This document shows positions 42,504 to 50,223 of a stretch of DNA of 64,000 nt, piece by piece (position 1 is the first letter of the stretch; every line of letters starts with the position of its first letter). Both the position numbers and the translations under genes were made by a program. The stretch spans positions 27,987-91,986 of the forward strand of contig JAUIDE010000004.1 in the NCBI GenBank assembly GCA_030429105.1. The letters are read 5' to 3'. Source of the DNA: Alphaproteobacteria bacterium. Lineage in GTDB: Bacteria > Pseudomonadota > Alphaproteobacteria > Rhodobacterales > Rhodobacteraceae. A model generated the notes under the pieces. The model worked only from the letters and a program-made list of their open reading frames with translations. It searched no databases and was not told where the DNA came from.

Positions 42504-42560
42504 AGCGGAATCGAGCGCCTTTCCGCTGCTCAGATCGGATTTTCGGCGGAATCCGCTTTT
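42504..42560 (+). terminator. candidate terminator region after accA
   Basis: Two short hairpins directly follow accA: AGCGGAA (42504-42510) with TTCCGCT (42521-42527), and CGGATT (42536-42541) with AATCCG (42550-42555). The second is followed by CTTTT. Stems are only 6-7 bp and the T-run is short, so this is a modest candidate for an intrinsic terminator rather than a textbook one. Confidence 0.45.
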
Positions 42561-42643
42561 CAGAAACGGGTTGAGCCCCCATGTTATGCGGTGAGCGGGC
42601 GAGAATCGGCGCCCGGTCAGACAGTCCGAGAGGAGTCGTCAAC

Positions 42644-42769
42644 GTGAAATGGTCAGACCTCGCCGACGCGCTGAACGAATGGCTCGACCGTCTTGCGGGT
42701 ACGCCCGCGCCCCGGCCGATCCCCGTCCGGGCGGATGACCGGAGAGGGCCCAAGGGACCGCGGCGCTGA
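42644..42769 (+). CDS. possible 41-residue small protein
   Basis: A short frame starting GTG 42644 has an excellent ribosome-binding site, GAGAGGAG ending 8 bases upstream. It encodes a protein starting with an amphipathic segment (KWSDLADALNEWLDRLAG) and ending in a basic Pro/Arg/Lys tail. It fills the 277-base gap between accA and the AhpD-like gene, which starts 9 bases after its stop. I know no family for it. The ribosome-binding site and its position support translation. Size and composition alone cannot. Confidence 0.42.
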   Translation: MKWSDLADALNEWLDRLAGTPAPRPIPVRADDRRGPKGPRR

Positions 42770-42778
42770 CGCCATTTC

Positions 42779-43183
42779 ATGGCCGTTCTGCCGAGGCTTG
42801 AGGACGAAGAGCTTTCCGCGGAGGCGGCGGCGGTGTTCGCGGACATCCGCGCCTCGCGGGGCTCTGATTTCGTGAACGATTTCTGGCGGGTTCTCGCGCA
42901 TGACCCCCATCTCCTGAAGGCGACGTGGGAGCGGCTCAAGGCTGTGATGGCTCCGCGCGAAGGCGGTCTCGATCCGCTCACGAAGGAACTGGTCTATCTC
43001 GCCGTCTCTACGGCGAACGGCTGCTCCTATTGCGTCCATTCCCACACGGCCGCCGCACGCGCGAAGGGGCTCACCGAGGCGCAACACGGCGAGTTTCTCG
43101 CGGTGGTCGCGATGGCGGCGACGACCAATGCGCTGGTCGAAGGGCTCCAGGTCGCGCCGGACGAGGTTTTCAGGCGCGGCTGA
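42779..43183 (+). CDS. AhpD/carboxymuconolactone decarboxylase-like protein with CxxC
   Basis: A 134-residue, all-helical protein of the AhpD-like (CMD) family. The redox motif NGCSYCVHSHTAAARAKG (about residues 81-98) has the CxxC and following histidine of alkylhydroperoxidase AhpD, and the DPLTKELVYLAVS helix before it is typical. It probably acts as a peroxide-linked thiol reductase partner, although many members have no proven substrate. The 3' end overlaps the convergent purK gene by 14 bases. It may be co-transcribed with the small open frame ending 9 bases upstream. Confidence 0.87.
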   Translation: MAVLPRLEDEELSAEAAAVFADIRASRGSDFVNDFWRVLAHDPHLLKATWERLKAVMAPREGGLDPLTKELVYLAVSTANGCSYCVHSHTAAARAKGLTEAQHGEFLAVVAMAATTNALVEGLQVAPDEVFRRG

Positions 43184-44240
43184 GCCGTGTCACATGCCCC
43201 ATCTTCCGCCCTGGCCTCGCCTCCGCCTTGCCGTAGAGATGGAGCGCTGCGCCGGGTTCGGCGGAGAAAAAGCGCCAGGCGCCCGCCTCGTCTCCGATCA
43301 GGTTCTCCATCACCGCATCCGCATGGCGAGACGGGTCTCCGAGAGGCCAGAGGCAGATGGCCTTGATGTGCTGGCGGAACTGGTCGGTCGCCGTCGCCTC
43401 GATGGTCCAGTGGCCGGTATTGTGGACGCGCGGCGCGATCTCGTTGACGAGGAGCCGTCCCTCCGCCGTCTCGAAGAACTCGACGCCGATCACGCCCACA
43501 TAGTCCAGCGAGGCGAGGATGCGCCCTGCGATCTCCCTGGCAGCCTGCTGCACGGCAGGCGCCGAAGCTGCGGGGACGGTGGTGCGGCGGAGGATGCCGC
43601 CCTCATGCACGTTCTCGCCCGGGTCGAAGGCGGCCACTGCGCCATCCGCTCCGCGCGCGGCGATGACGCTGATCTCCCGTGCGAAGGACACGAAGCCTTC
43701 GAGCACTGCGGGCGAGCCCGCCATCGCGGCGAGGGCCGCGGGCGCGTCCTCCGGGCGCATGATCCGCGCCTGCCCCTTGCCGTCATAGCCAAGACGGCGC
43801 GTCTTGAGAATGGCGGGCGCGCCGATTCTTGCGAGGGCGGCGGCGAGGCCTTCGGCGTCGTCGACCGGTGCGAAGGGCGCCGTCTCCACCCCGATACCGT
43901 TCAGGAACGTCTTTTCCTCCACCCGGTCCTGCGCGGCGGCGAGGGCGCGCCGCCCAGGGCGGACGGGCGCGAAGGGCTCGACCGCGTCGACCACGGAGGC
44001 CGGCACGTTCTCGAACTCGTAGGACACGACATCGACCGCGCGCGCGAAAGCCGCGAGCGCGGCCTCATCCTCCCAGTCTCCGCGGGTGAAGCGGGCGACA
44101 TCCGCCGCCGGGGGCGCGTCCTCCGGCGCGTAGACATGGGCGCGGAGGCCGAGTTGCGCCGCGGCGATGGCGAGCATCCGCCCGAGCTGCCCGCCGCCGA
44201 GGATGCCGACGGTTCCGCCGGGCGGAACCGCCTCAGCCAT
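43170..44240 (-). CDS. purK: 5-(carboxyamino)imidazole ribonucleotide synthase
   Basis: An ATP-grasp enzyme of purine synthesis, 356 residues, converting AIR and bicarbonate to N5-CAIR. Landmarks are [20 protein letters not shown] at the N-terminus, [33 protein letters not shown] (ATP-binding lysine and glycine loop), [15 protein letters not shown] and [17 protein letters not shown]. The ATG at 44240 overlaps the end of purE by 8 bases, with GGATGAG 6 bases upstream of it, so purE and purK are translationally coupled. An alternative ATG at 44252 lies in frame. Confidence 0.96.
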   Translation of the reverse strand: MAEAVPPGGTVGILGGGQLGRMLAIAAAQLGLRAHVYAPEDAPPAADVARFTRGDWEDEAALAAFARAVDVVSYEFENVPASVVDAVEPFAPVRPGRRALAAAQDRVEEKTFLNGIGVETAPFAPVDDAEGLAAALARIGAPAILKTRRLGYDGKGQARIMRPEDAPAALAAMAGSPAVLEGFVSFAREISVIAARGADGAVAAFDPGENVHEGGILRRTTVPAASAPAVQQAAREIAGRILASLDYVGVIGVEFFETAEGRLLVNEIAPRVHNTGHWTIEATATDQFRQHIKAICLWPLGDPSRHADAVMENLIGDEAGAWRFFSAEPGAALHLYGKAEARPGRKMGHVTRLSRA

Positions 44241-44730
44241 CGGAAGGCTCATCCGCCACCGCCGCGGACTGTTCGGCGCGCCAGGCGTCGAGCCGCGCCG
44301 CCAGCGCCGGGTCCGTCGTCGCGAGGATCGCGGCGGCGAGCAGGCCGGCATTCGCCGCCCCCGCCTCCCCGATGGCGAGGCAGCCGACGGGCACGCCCTT
44401 CGGCATCTGCACGATGGAGAGCAGCGAGTCTTGCCCCGAAAGCGCCTTCGACTGGACAGGCACGCCGAGCACCGGAATGCGGGTCTTGGCGGCGAGCATG
44501 CCCGGCAGATGCGCCGCGCCGCCCGCCCCGGCGATGATGACGCGGAGGCCGCGCGCCGCCGCGCCCTCGGCATAGGCGAACATCCGGTCCGGGGTCCGGT
44601 GAGCGGAGACGATCTTCGCCTCATGCGGCACGCCGAGCGCTTCGAGCATCTCGGCCGCGCGCCGCATGGTCGGCCAGTCGGACTGGCTGCCCATCAGCAC
44701 GCCGACCAGCGGGGGGGCTGCGTCATTCAT
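44233..44730 (-). CDS. purE: N5-carboxyaminoimidazole ribonucleotide mutase
   Basis: A class I PurE of 165 residues, catalysing N5-CAIR to CAIR. The signature [17 protein letters not shown] (Ser and Asp of the active site), [16 protein letters not shown] and [18 protein letters not shown] are all present, followed by [20 protein letters not shown]. It is the first gene of the purE-purK unit. The YdcH-like gene lies 62 bases upstream on the same strand and could belong to the same transcript. Confidence 0.97.
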   Translation of the reverse strand: MNDAAPPLVGVLMGSQSDWPTMRRAAEMLEALGVPHEAKIVSAHRTPDRMFAYAEGAAARGLRVIIAGAGGAAHLPGMLAAKTRIPVLGVPVQSKALSGQDSLLSIVQMPKGVPVGCLAIGEAGAANAGLLAAAILATTDPALAARLDAWRAEQSAAVADEPSDG

Positions 44731-44792
44731 CCTCGGCTCCCTATGTCAGCACCGGGGCTATAGGAAGGGCCGGGCCGGGCCGCAAGGCGGCA

Positions 44793-45029
44793 TCAGGCGA
44801 TGATGTCCGGCGTCAGGATATCGCTCAGCCGGCGTATCTCGTCCTTGAGGGCCAGCTTCTGCTTCTTCAGGCGCCGGAGATCGAGCGACGAACGGCCCGC
44901 GACCGTCCCCTCCAGCGCGCCGATCGCATCGTCGAGCGCCCGGTGCCGGCTGCGCAACTCGTCCAGCTTGAGGCGGAGCACGTCCTCCTCGCCCATCAGA
45001 TTGGGCGGCCCGGCGTTCTCCCCTGTCAT
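44793..45029 (-). CDS. YdcH/DUF465-like small coiled-coil protein
   Basis: About 78 residues, predicted to be a helical hairpin: VLRLKLDELRSRHRALDD, a hinge, then LRRLKKQKLALKDEIRRL. The latter matches the DUF465 (YdcH) core LKKxRLxLKDEI. The family is abundant in proteobacteria and without a proven function. The start is uncertain, because in-frame ATGs occur at 45038, 45029 and 44997 and none has a strong ribosome-binding site. ATG 45029 was chosen as a compromise on length. It is divergent from the SppA-type peptidase gene and lies upstream of purE. Confidence 0.72.
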   Translation of the reverse strand: MTGENAGPPNLMGEEDVLRLKLDELRSRHRALDDAIGALEGTVAGRSSLDLRRLKKQKLALKDEIRRLSDILTPDIIA

Positions 45030-45104
45030 GTCTCGCATGGCGCCCCGAGTTAGAGTGGCGGCGACGATGTTGCCGCCGCGCCGCTTCACGACTAAGTAGC
45101 CGCC

Positions 45105-45932
45105 ATGTTGAACGCTCTCCGCGACGGATTCGCAAGCCTGAAGACGCGGCCGCCGCTGGTAAGCGTGCTTCGGCTGAACGGCGCCATCGGCGGCGCCGGG
45201 TTTGGCCGCGGCCTGACTGACGCGGCCCTCGCGCCGCTTGTAGAACGCGCCTTCGCGCCCCGTCGCCTGGCCGCCGTCGCCCTCTCGATCAACTCGCCCG
45301 GCGGCTCCCCGGTGCAGAGCGCCCTGATCGCTGCGCGAATAAGGCGGAAGGCGGCGGAGAAGTCGGTCCCCGTCATCGCCTTCTGCGAGGATGTGGCGGC
45401 CTCGGGCGGCTATTGGCTCGCGACGGCGGCGGATGAGATCTTTGCGGACGACAACTCGATCCTCGGCTCCATCGGCGTGATCTATGCCGGTTTCGGCTTC
45501 CATGCGCTGCTGGAGCGGCAGGGCGTGGAGCGGCGGGTGCACACCGCCGGCCGCTCGAAATCCCTGCTCGATCCGTTCCGCCCCGAGAAGCCGGAAGATG
45601 TGGAGCGGATTGTCAGCCTCCAGACGGTGATCCACGAGAACTTCATCGCCCAGGTGAAGGACCGCCGCGGCGCGAAGCTGGCGGAGGGCGCAGACCTCTT
45701 CACCGGCGACATCTGGGTGGGCCGGCAGGCCGTCGAAGTGGGTCTCATCGACGGGCTCGGCCATCTCGTGCCGGTGATCAAGGCGCGGTTCGGGGAGAAG
45801 ACCCGGTTCTCCGTCATCTCTCCGAAGCGCAGCTTCTTCCAGCGCCTCGGCGCGCCTGGGGTTGAGGAGGGCTTCGCCGCAGCGGGGCGCGCGATCGAGG
45901 AGCGGGCGCTCTTCGCCCGCTACGGTCTCTGA
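45105..45932 (+). CDS. S49-family signal peptide peptidase-like serine protease (SppA type)
   Basis: A 275-residue short-form S49 peptidase. The catalytic serine lies in DVAASGGYWLATAADEI (about residue 104) and the lysine in AGRSKSLLDPFRPE (about residue 155), the Ser-Lys dyad of bacterial SppA/SohB enzymes. ALSINSPGGSPVQSALI and DNSILGSIGVIYAG are further hallmarks. No obvious membrane anchor or long signal precedes VSVLRLNGAIG, so localisation is unclear. Homologues cleave residual signal peptides in the membrane. A small membrane-anchored zinc-ribbon-like frame follows 2 bases later. Confidence 0.92.
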   Translation: MLNALRDGFASLKTRPPLVSVLRLNGAIGGAGFGRGLTDAALAPLVERAFAPRRLAAVALSINSPGGSPVQSALIAARIRRKAAEKSVPVIAFCEDVAASGGYWLATAADEIFADDNSILGSIGVIYAGFGFHALLERQGVERRVHTAGRSKSLLDPFRPEKPEDVERIVSLQTVIHENFIAQVKDRRGAKLAEGADLFTGDIWVGRQAVEVGLIDGLGHLVPVIKARFGEKTRFSVISPKRSFFQRLGAPGVEEGFAAAGRAIEERALFARYGL

Positions 45933-45934
45933 CC

Positions 45935-46153
45935 TTGCTGACCAAGGTCCTCATCTTTCTCGCCGTGCTGATCGGCGTCTTCGTGGTCGCGCGGCTCGGC
46001 GCGGCGAGCGCGCTGCCGAAGCGCCTGCGGCGGGGGGACGGAGCGAAGCCCGGCAAGGTGCGCAAGGCGGAGGATCTCCGGCCCTGCCCGGTCTGCGGCG
46101 CATGGTCCGCTGCAGGCGAAGGCTGCCAGTGCGGCGGCACGCCGACCCCGTGA
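45935..46153 (+). CDS. small membrane-anchored protein with CxxC zinc-ribbon-like tail
   Basis: A 72-residue frame starting at TTG 45935, 2 bases after the peptidase stop. It has one N-terminal hydrophobic helix (VLIFLAVLIGVFVVARL), a basic stretch, then RPCPVCGAWSAAGEGCQC, a CxxC...CxC pattern that could hold zinc. The start codon is unusual and no good ribosome-binding site is visible, so translation may depend on coupling to the peptidase gene. I recognise no named family. The cysteine pattern and position argue for a real gene. Confidence 0.55.
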   Translation: MLTKVLIFLAVLIGVFVVARLGAASALPKRLRRGDGAKPGKVRKAEDLRPCPVCGAWSAAGEGCQCGGTPTP

Positions 46154-46177
46154 GCTTCAATCGGTGAACCCCCAATC

Positions 46178-47122
46178 ATGCTGACAGACCTCGCCTTCGT
46201 AGCCGCCGGCCTCGCGCTGCTCGTCTTTGCGGGGGACGCGCTGGTGCGCGGAGCGGTGGCGCTCAGCCTCCGGCTCGGGGTGCCGGCGCTCGTCGTCAGC
46301 CTTACGGTCGTGGCTTTCGGCACGTCGGCGCCGGAAATGCTCGTTTCGGTTCAGGCTACGCTGGACGGGGCCACCGGCCTCGTCTTCGGCAACATTGTCG
46401 GCTCGAACATCGCCAACATCCTGCTCATCATGGGCGTTCCCGCGCTGATCTCGCCCATCGTGGTGAGCCAGAAGGGGGTGATGCGGAACTTCGTGACGAT
46501 GATCGGCGCTTCGCTTCTTCTCATCGCCGCCTGCTTCTTCCTCGGTGGCGTGTTCTTCTGGACCGGGCTCCTCTTCCTCTTCCTGCTGGCTTTCATGATC
46601 TACGACGCATACCGGCTCGGAAAAGCGGGGCGGATCGAGATCGAGCTGGAGGAGGGGGACGAACACATGCGGCCGCTGGTGGTGGCGGCCTGCATTCTCG
46701 GCGGCGTCGTGTTTCTCCCGGTGGGCGCGCATCTCCTCATCGAGGGCGCGCGCGGCGCGGCGCTCGCCTTCGGCGTCTCCGAGGCGGCGATCGGCCTCAC
46801 CCTCGTCGCCGTCGGAACCTCGCTGCCGGAGCTGGCGACAACGGTGATGGCGGCGGTCCGCCGGCAGGCCGATGTCGCCGTCGGCAACGTCGTCGGATCA
46901 AACATCTTCAACATTCTCGCGGTGTTCGGCGTCGCCGCCCTTGTAGGCCCGCTGCCGACGCCGGCCGGCTTCCTGGAGCTCGATCTCTGGATCATGCTGG
47001 CGTCCTCCCTTCTGCTGCTTCCGTTCATTCTGTTGCGTCAGCCGGTCGGCCGGCTGGCGGGACTCGGCTTCCTCACGGCCTATGTCGTCTATTGCGTCCT
47101 CGCGCTCGGCCCGAGGATGTGA
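46178..47122 (+). CDS. CaCA-family calcium/sodium antiporter (YrbG-like)
   Basis: An inner-membrane cation exchanger, 314 residues with ten hydrophobic segments in two homologous halves. The alpha repeats are AFGTSAPEMLVSVQ with GNIVGSNIANILLIMG in the first half, and AVGTSLPELATTVMA with GNVVGSNIFNILAVFG in the second. They provide the ion-binding glutamates and asparagines. A charged cytoplasmic loop (RIEIELEEGDEH) separates the halves. Relatives export Ca2+ in exchange for Na+ or H+. The SDR gene starts 22 bases downstream. Confidence 0.95.
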   Translation: MLTDLAFVAAGLALLVFAGDALVRGAVALSLRLGVPALVVSLTVVAFGTSAPEMLVSVQATLDGATGLVFGNIVGSNIANILLIMGVPALISPIVVSQKGVMRNFVTMIGASLLLIAACFFLGGVFFWTGLLFLFLLAFMIYDAYRLGKAGRIEIELEEGDEHMRPLVVAACILGGVVFLPVGAHLLIEGARGAALAFGVSEAAIGLTLVAVGTSLPELATTVMAAVRRQADVAVGNVVGSNIFNILAVFGVAALVGPLPTPAGFLELDLWIMLASSLLLLPFILLRQPVGRLAGLGFLTAYVVYCVLALGPRM

Positions 47123-47144
47123 TCAGGAACGGAGGGAGGCGGGC

Positions 47145-47930
47145 ATGACCCCAGGCGCGGCTCTGGTTACGGGCGGGGCCAAGCGGCTCGGGCGCGCGAT
47201 GGCGCTCGCGCTCGCGGCGGACGGATGGGATGTCGCCTTCAGCTGGCTCGGCTCCGAGGCGGAGGCGGAGGAGACGGCGGCGGCGATCCGCGCGCTCGGC
47301 CGCCGCGCGGCGCCCGTTCGCGCCGACCTGACGGATGAAGCGGCGACCGACGCTCTTCTCCCCGCTGCGGCCGCCGCGCTTGGCCAGCCTTTCTCCTGCC
47401 TCGTCAACAACGCCTCGATCTTCGAATTCGACGACATGGCGAGCGCGACGCGCGCGAGCTGGGATCGCGCGATCGAGAGCAATCTCCGCGCTCCGGTCCG
47501 GCTGACCCAGCTCTTCGCCGCCCAGGCGCCGAAGGCGGCGCCGGATGCGGCCGGTGAGCCGGAGGCGCGCGCCGTTGTCGTCAACATGATCGACCAGCGC
47601 GTGCTGAAGCCGACGCCGATGTTTCTTTCGTACAGCGTCGCGAAACATGCGCTCTGGGCTTTCACCCGCATGGCGGCGCAGGGGCTCGCGCCGGATATCC
47701 GCGTTGCCGCCATCGGACCCGGGCCCACGCTGCAGGGCGCGCGGCAAAGCGCCGGCCACTTCGCCGCGCAGCGGGCGGCGACGCCGCTCGCGCGCGGCGC
47801 CGGCCCGGAGGAGATCGTCGCCGCGCTCCGCTTCATCCTCGCGACCCCGTCTTTCACCGGACAGATGCTCGCGATGGACGGCGGGCAGCATCTCGCCTGG
47901 GAAACCCCGGATGTTCTTGGAGTCGAGTAA
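47145..47930 (+). CDS. SDR-family oxidoreductase, pteridine-reductase/FolM-like
   Basis: A 261-residue SDR with LVTGGAKRLGRAMALALA (TGxxxRxG, with the Arg typical of pteridine reductases), FSWLGSEAEAEETAAAI, LVNNASIFEFDD (NNAS) and LSYSVAKHALWAFTRMAA (YxxxK). The GGAKRLG and NNAS variants are seen in FolM/PTR1-type dihydromonapterin or pteridine reductases using NADPH, so a pterin substrate is likely but not proven. GGAGGGAGG precedes ATG 47145. No folate genes are adjacent; folK lies about 32 kb away. Confidence 0.85.
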   Translation: MTPGAALVTGGAKRLGRAMALALAADGWDVAFSWLGSEAEAEETAAAIRALGRRAAPVRADLTDEAATDALLPAAAAALGQPFSCLVNNASIFEFDDMASATRASWDRAIESNLRAPVRLTQLFAAQAPKAAPDAAGEPEARAVVVNMIDQRVLKPTPMFLSYSVAKHALWAFTRMAAQGLAPDIRVAAIGPGPTLQGARQSAGHFAAQRAATPLARGAGPEEIVAALRFILATPSFTGQMLAMDGGQHLAWETPDVLGVE

Positions 47931-48306
47931 GTTGGCGGGCGTCGCTGAGGCGTCTTCGAAGGCGCGGAACGGGGTGGACATTTGGTGTTTTCCACTTCGA
48001 CCATCACACAGTCCGATTCGTCGCGGGCGAACCCGATGCGCCCGATGTGACAAAGTCGACATACGAAAGTGGCTGGAAAAACAAAGGGTTAAAACTGGCG
48101 CCTATTTTTTGGGCTCGGTGACAAAACCGTTATGATTCCATTAAGAATCCCGCTGGCGCCGATTTCATCGACAGACTTATCCACAGCTTTCGTGGACAGG
48201 AAAAACGTTGAACCGCCCCCGGATTTGAGGCAGCCCGAGTTTGGGGGAGATTCGCGCATGAGATGCGATCCCCTTGCAAGTCTATCTGCCGGAGGTTGAT
48301 CCGCCC
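47931..48306 (+). promoter_or_regulatory. 376-base intergenic region upstream of uvrC with promoter and one DnaA box
   Basis: The region is less GC-rich than its surroundings. TTGGGC (48109-48114), 16 bases, TATGAT (48131-48136) make a reasonable sigma-70 promoter reading toward uvrC. A perfect DnaA box TTATCCACA lies at 48177-48185, in the presumed leader. Two similar segments containing TGGCGCC (near 48095 and 48154) flank the promoter. I see no convincing gene here. A single DnaA box is too little for a replication origin. Confidence 0.45.
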
Positions 48307-50220
48307 GTGGCTTACGAAACCGCAGGAAGCAACGCCGCAGCCGGCTTCGAGGAGGAGCAGGCGCGCCTCGGGCGCGAGACCGGCGCGGAGGTGATCCGCT
48401 CCTACCTGCCGTCCCTGCCGGCGCGGCCGGGCGTCTATCGCATGCTCGGCGCGAAGGGCGAAGTGCTCTATGTGGGCAAGGCGCGCTCGCTCCGCGCCCG
48501 CGTCTCGAACTATGCGCGCCTCCAGGGCAACTCCCCGCGCATCCAGCGGATGATCGAGGCGACGGCCTCGATGATGTTCGTCACGACGCCGACGGAGATG
48601 GAGGCGCTGCTTCTCGAGGCGAACCTCATCAAGCAGCTGAAGCCCCGCTACAACGTCATCCTGAGGGACGACAAGAGCTTTCCGCATATCCTCCTGACCG
48701 GCGACCATGCCTTCCCGCAGATCGCGAAGCACCGCGGCGCGCGGTCGCGAAAGGGGCGTTACTTCGGCCCCTTCGCCTCGGCGGGCGCCGTCAACCGGAC
48801 GCTCAACCAGCTGCAGAAGGCGTTCCTGCTCCGCACCTGCTCCGATTCCGTATTCGAAAGCCGGACGCGCCCGTGCCTCCTGCACCAGATCAAGCGTTGC
48901 TCGGCCCCCTGCGCCGGCCTGATCGACGAAGCTGGCTACGCCGCGCTCGTCGAGGATGCGGAGCGCTTTCTGGAAGGGCGCTCGACCTCGGTTCAGGAGG
49001 AGCTGGCCGACCGGATGCGCGCAGCATCGGCGGCGATGGAGTTCGAGCAGGCGGCGATCTACCGCGACCGCATCGCCGCGCTGACCCGCGTCCAGCAGGC
49101 GCAGGGCGTGAACCCCGAGACGGTGGAGGAGGCGGATGTCGTCGCCGTCCATGCCGAAGGGGGGCAGGCCTGCGTCCAGGTGTTCTTCTTCCGCAGCCAC
49201 CAGAACTGGGGGAACCGCGCCTATTTCCCCCGGGCCGGCGCGCATGTGCCGGAGGAGGAGATCCTCTCCGCCTTCCTCGCCCAGTTCTACGGCGGAAAGA
49301 CGCCTGCGCGCCTGATCCTCACGAGCCACGAGCCGGAGGATGCGGACCTCGTCGCCGCCGCGCTCTCCGCCGCGGCGGGCCGCAAGGTCACGCTCGCGCG
49401 GCCCGCGCGGGGGGAGAAACGCCTCCTCGTCGATCATGCGCTCACAAATGCGCGCGAGGCGCTCGCGCGGCGGATGGCGGAGGGCGCGGCGCAGGGCAAG
49501 CTGCTCGCGGGCCTGGCGGACGCCTTCGGGCTAGAGGCGCCGCCGCGGCGCATCGAGGTCTATGACAACAGCCACATCCAGGGGGCGCACGCCGTCGGCG
49601 CGATGATCGTCGCGGGGCCGGAGGGGTTCGACCGCAAATCCTACCGCAAGTTCAACATCCGCGGCGAGGAGCTGACGCCGGGGGACGATTTCGGCATGAT
49701 GAAGGAAGTGCTGACCCGCCGCTTCCGCCGCCTCCTGAAGGAGGATGCGGACCGGGAAAGCGCGGACTGGCCCGATCTCGTCCTGATCGACGGCGGCGCC
49801 GGGCAGGTCTCCGCGGCGGCCGAGGCGCTTGCCGTCCTCGGCGCCGAGGACGTGCCGCTCATCGGCGTCGCCAAGGGGCTGGACCGGGATGCCGGAAAGG
49901 AGGAGTTCCACCGCCCCGGCGGCGTTCGCCCCTTCGCCCTGCCGCACAGGGACCCGGTGCTCTATTTCGTCCAGCGCCTCCGGGACGAGGCGCACCGCTT
50001 CGCCATCGGCGCCCACCGCACGAAGCGCGCCGCCGCCATCGGGAAGACCCCGCTCGACGAGGCGCCGGGGATAGGACCGGCGCGGAAACGCGCGCTCCTC
50101 GCCCATTTCGGCTCGGCCAAGGCGGTGGCGCGCGCGGGCGTCTCCGATCTCATGGCGGTGGAGGGCATTTCGCGCACGATGGCCGAAAGCCTCCACGCCT
50201 TCCTGAACGGCGACGCCTGA
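48307..50220 (+). CDS. uvrC: excinuclease ABC subunit C
   Basis: The dual-incision nuclease of nucleotide excision repair, 637 residues from GTG 48307; an in-frame TTG 33 bases earlier would add 11 residues. GGAGG lies about 11 bases before the GTG. Domains in order are: GIY-YIG ([22 protein letters not shown]), the cysteine-containing CSAPCAGLI region, a UVR motif ([16 protein letters not shown]), the RNase H-like C-terminal nuclease ([33 protein letters not shown]), and a helix-hairpin-helix tail ([15 protein letters not shown]). All catalytic elements are present. It ends 3 bases before the convergent TPR lipoprotein gene. Confidence 0.96.
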   Translation: MAYETAGSNAAAGFEEEQARLGRETGAEVIRSYLPSLPARPGVYRMLGAKGEVLYVGKARSLRARVSNYARLQGNSPRIQRMIEATASMMFVTTPTEMEALLLEANLIKQLKPRYNVILRDDKSFPHILLTGDHAFPQIAKHRGARSRKGRYFGPFASAGAVNRTLNQLQKAFLLRTCSDSVFESRTRPCLLHQIKRCSAPCAGLIDEAGYAALVEDAERFLEGRSTSVQEELADRMRAASAAMEFEQAAIYRDRIAALTRVQQAQGVNPETVEEADVVAVHAEGGQACVQVFFFRSHQNWGNRAYFPRAGAHVPEEEILSAFLAQFYGGKTPARLILTSHEPEDADLVAAALSAAAGRKVTLARPARGEKRLLVDHALTNAREALARRMAEGAAQGKLLAGLADAFGLEAPPRRIEVYDNSHIQGAHAVGAMIVAGPEGFDRKSYRKFNIRGEELTPGDDFGMMKEVLTRRFRRLLKEDADRESADWPDLVLIDGGAGQVSAAAEALAVLGAEDVPLIGVAKGLDRDAGKEEFHRPGGVRPFALPHRDPVLYFVQRLRDEAHRFAIGAHRTKRAAAIGKTPLDEAPGIGPARKRALLAHFGSAKAVARAGVSDLMAVEGISRTMAESLHAFLNGDA

Positions 50221-50223
50221 ACC

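Noticed and set aside
48177..48185. A perfect DnaA box as evidence of a replication origin
   Set aside because: It is a single box. There is no cluster of further boxes, no AT-rich unwinding element next to it and no dnaA, hemE or parAB nearby. It is kept only as a possible regulatory site for uvrC.
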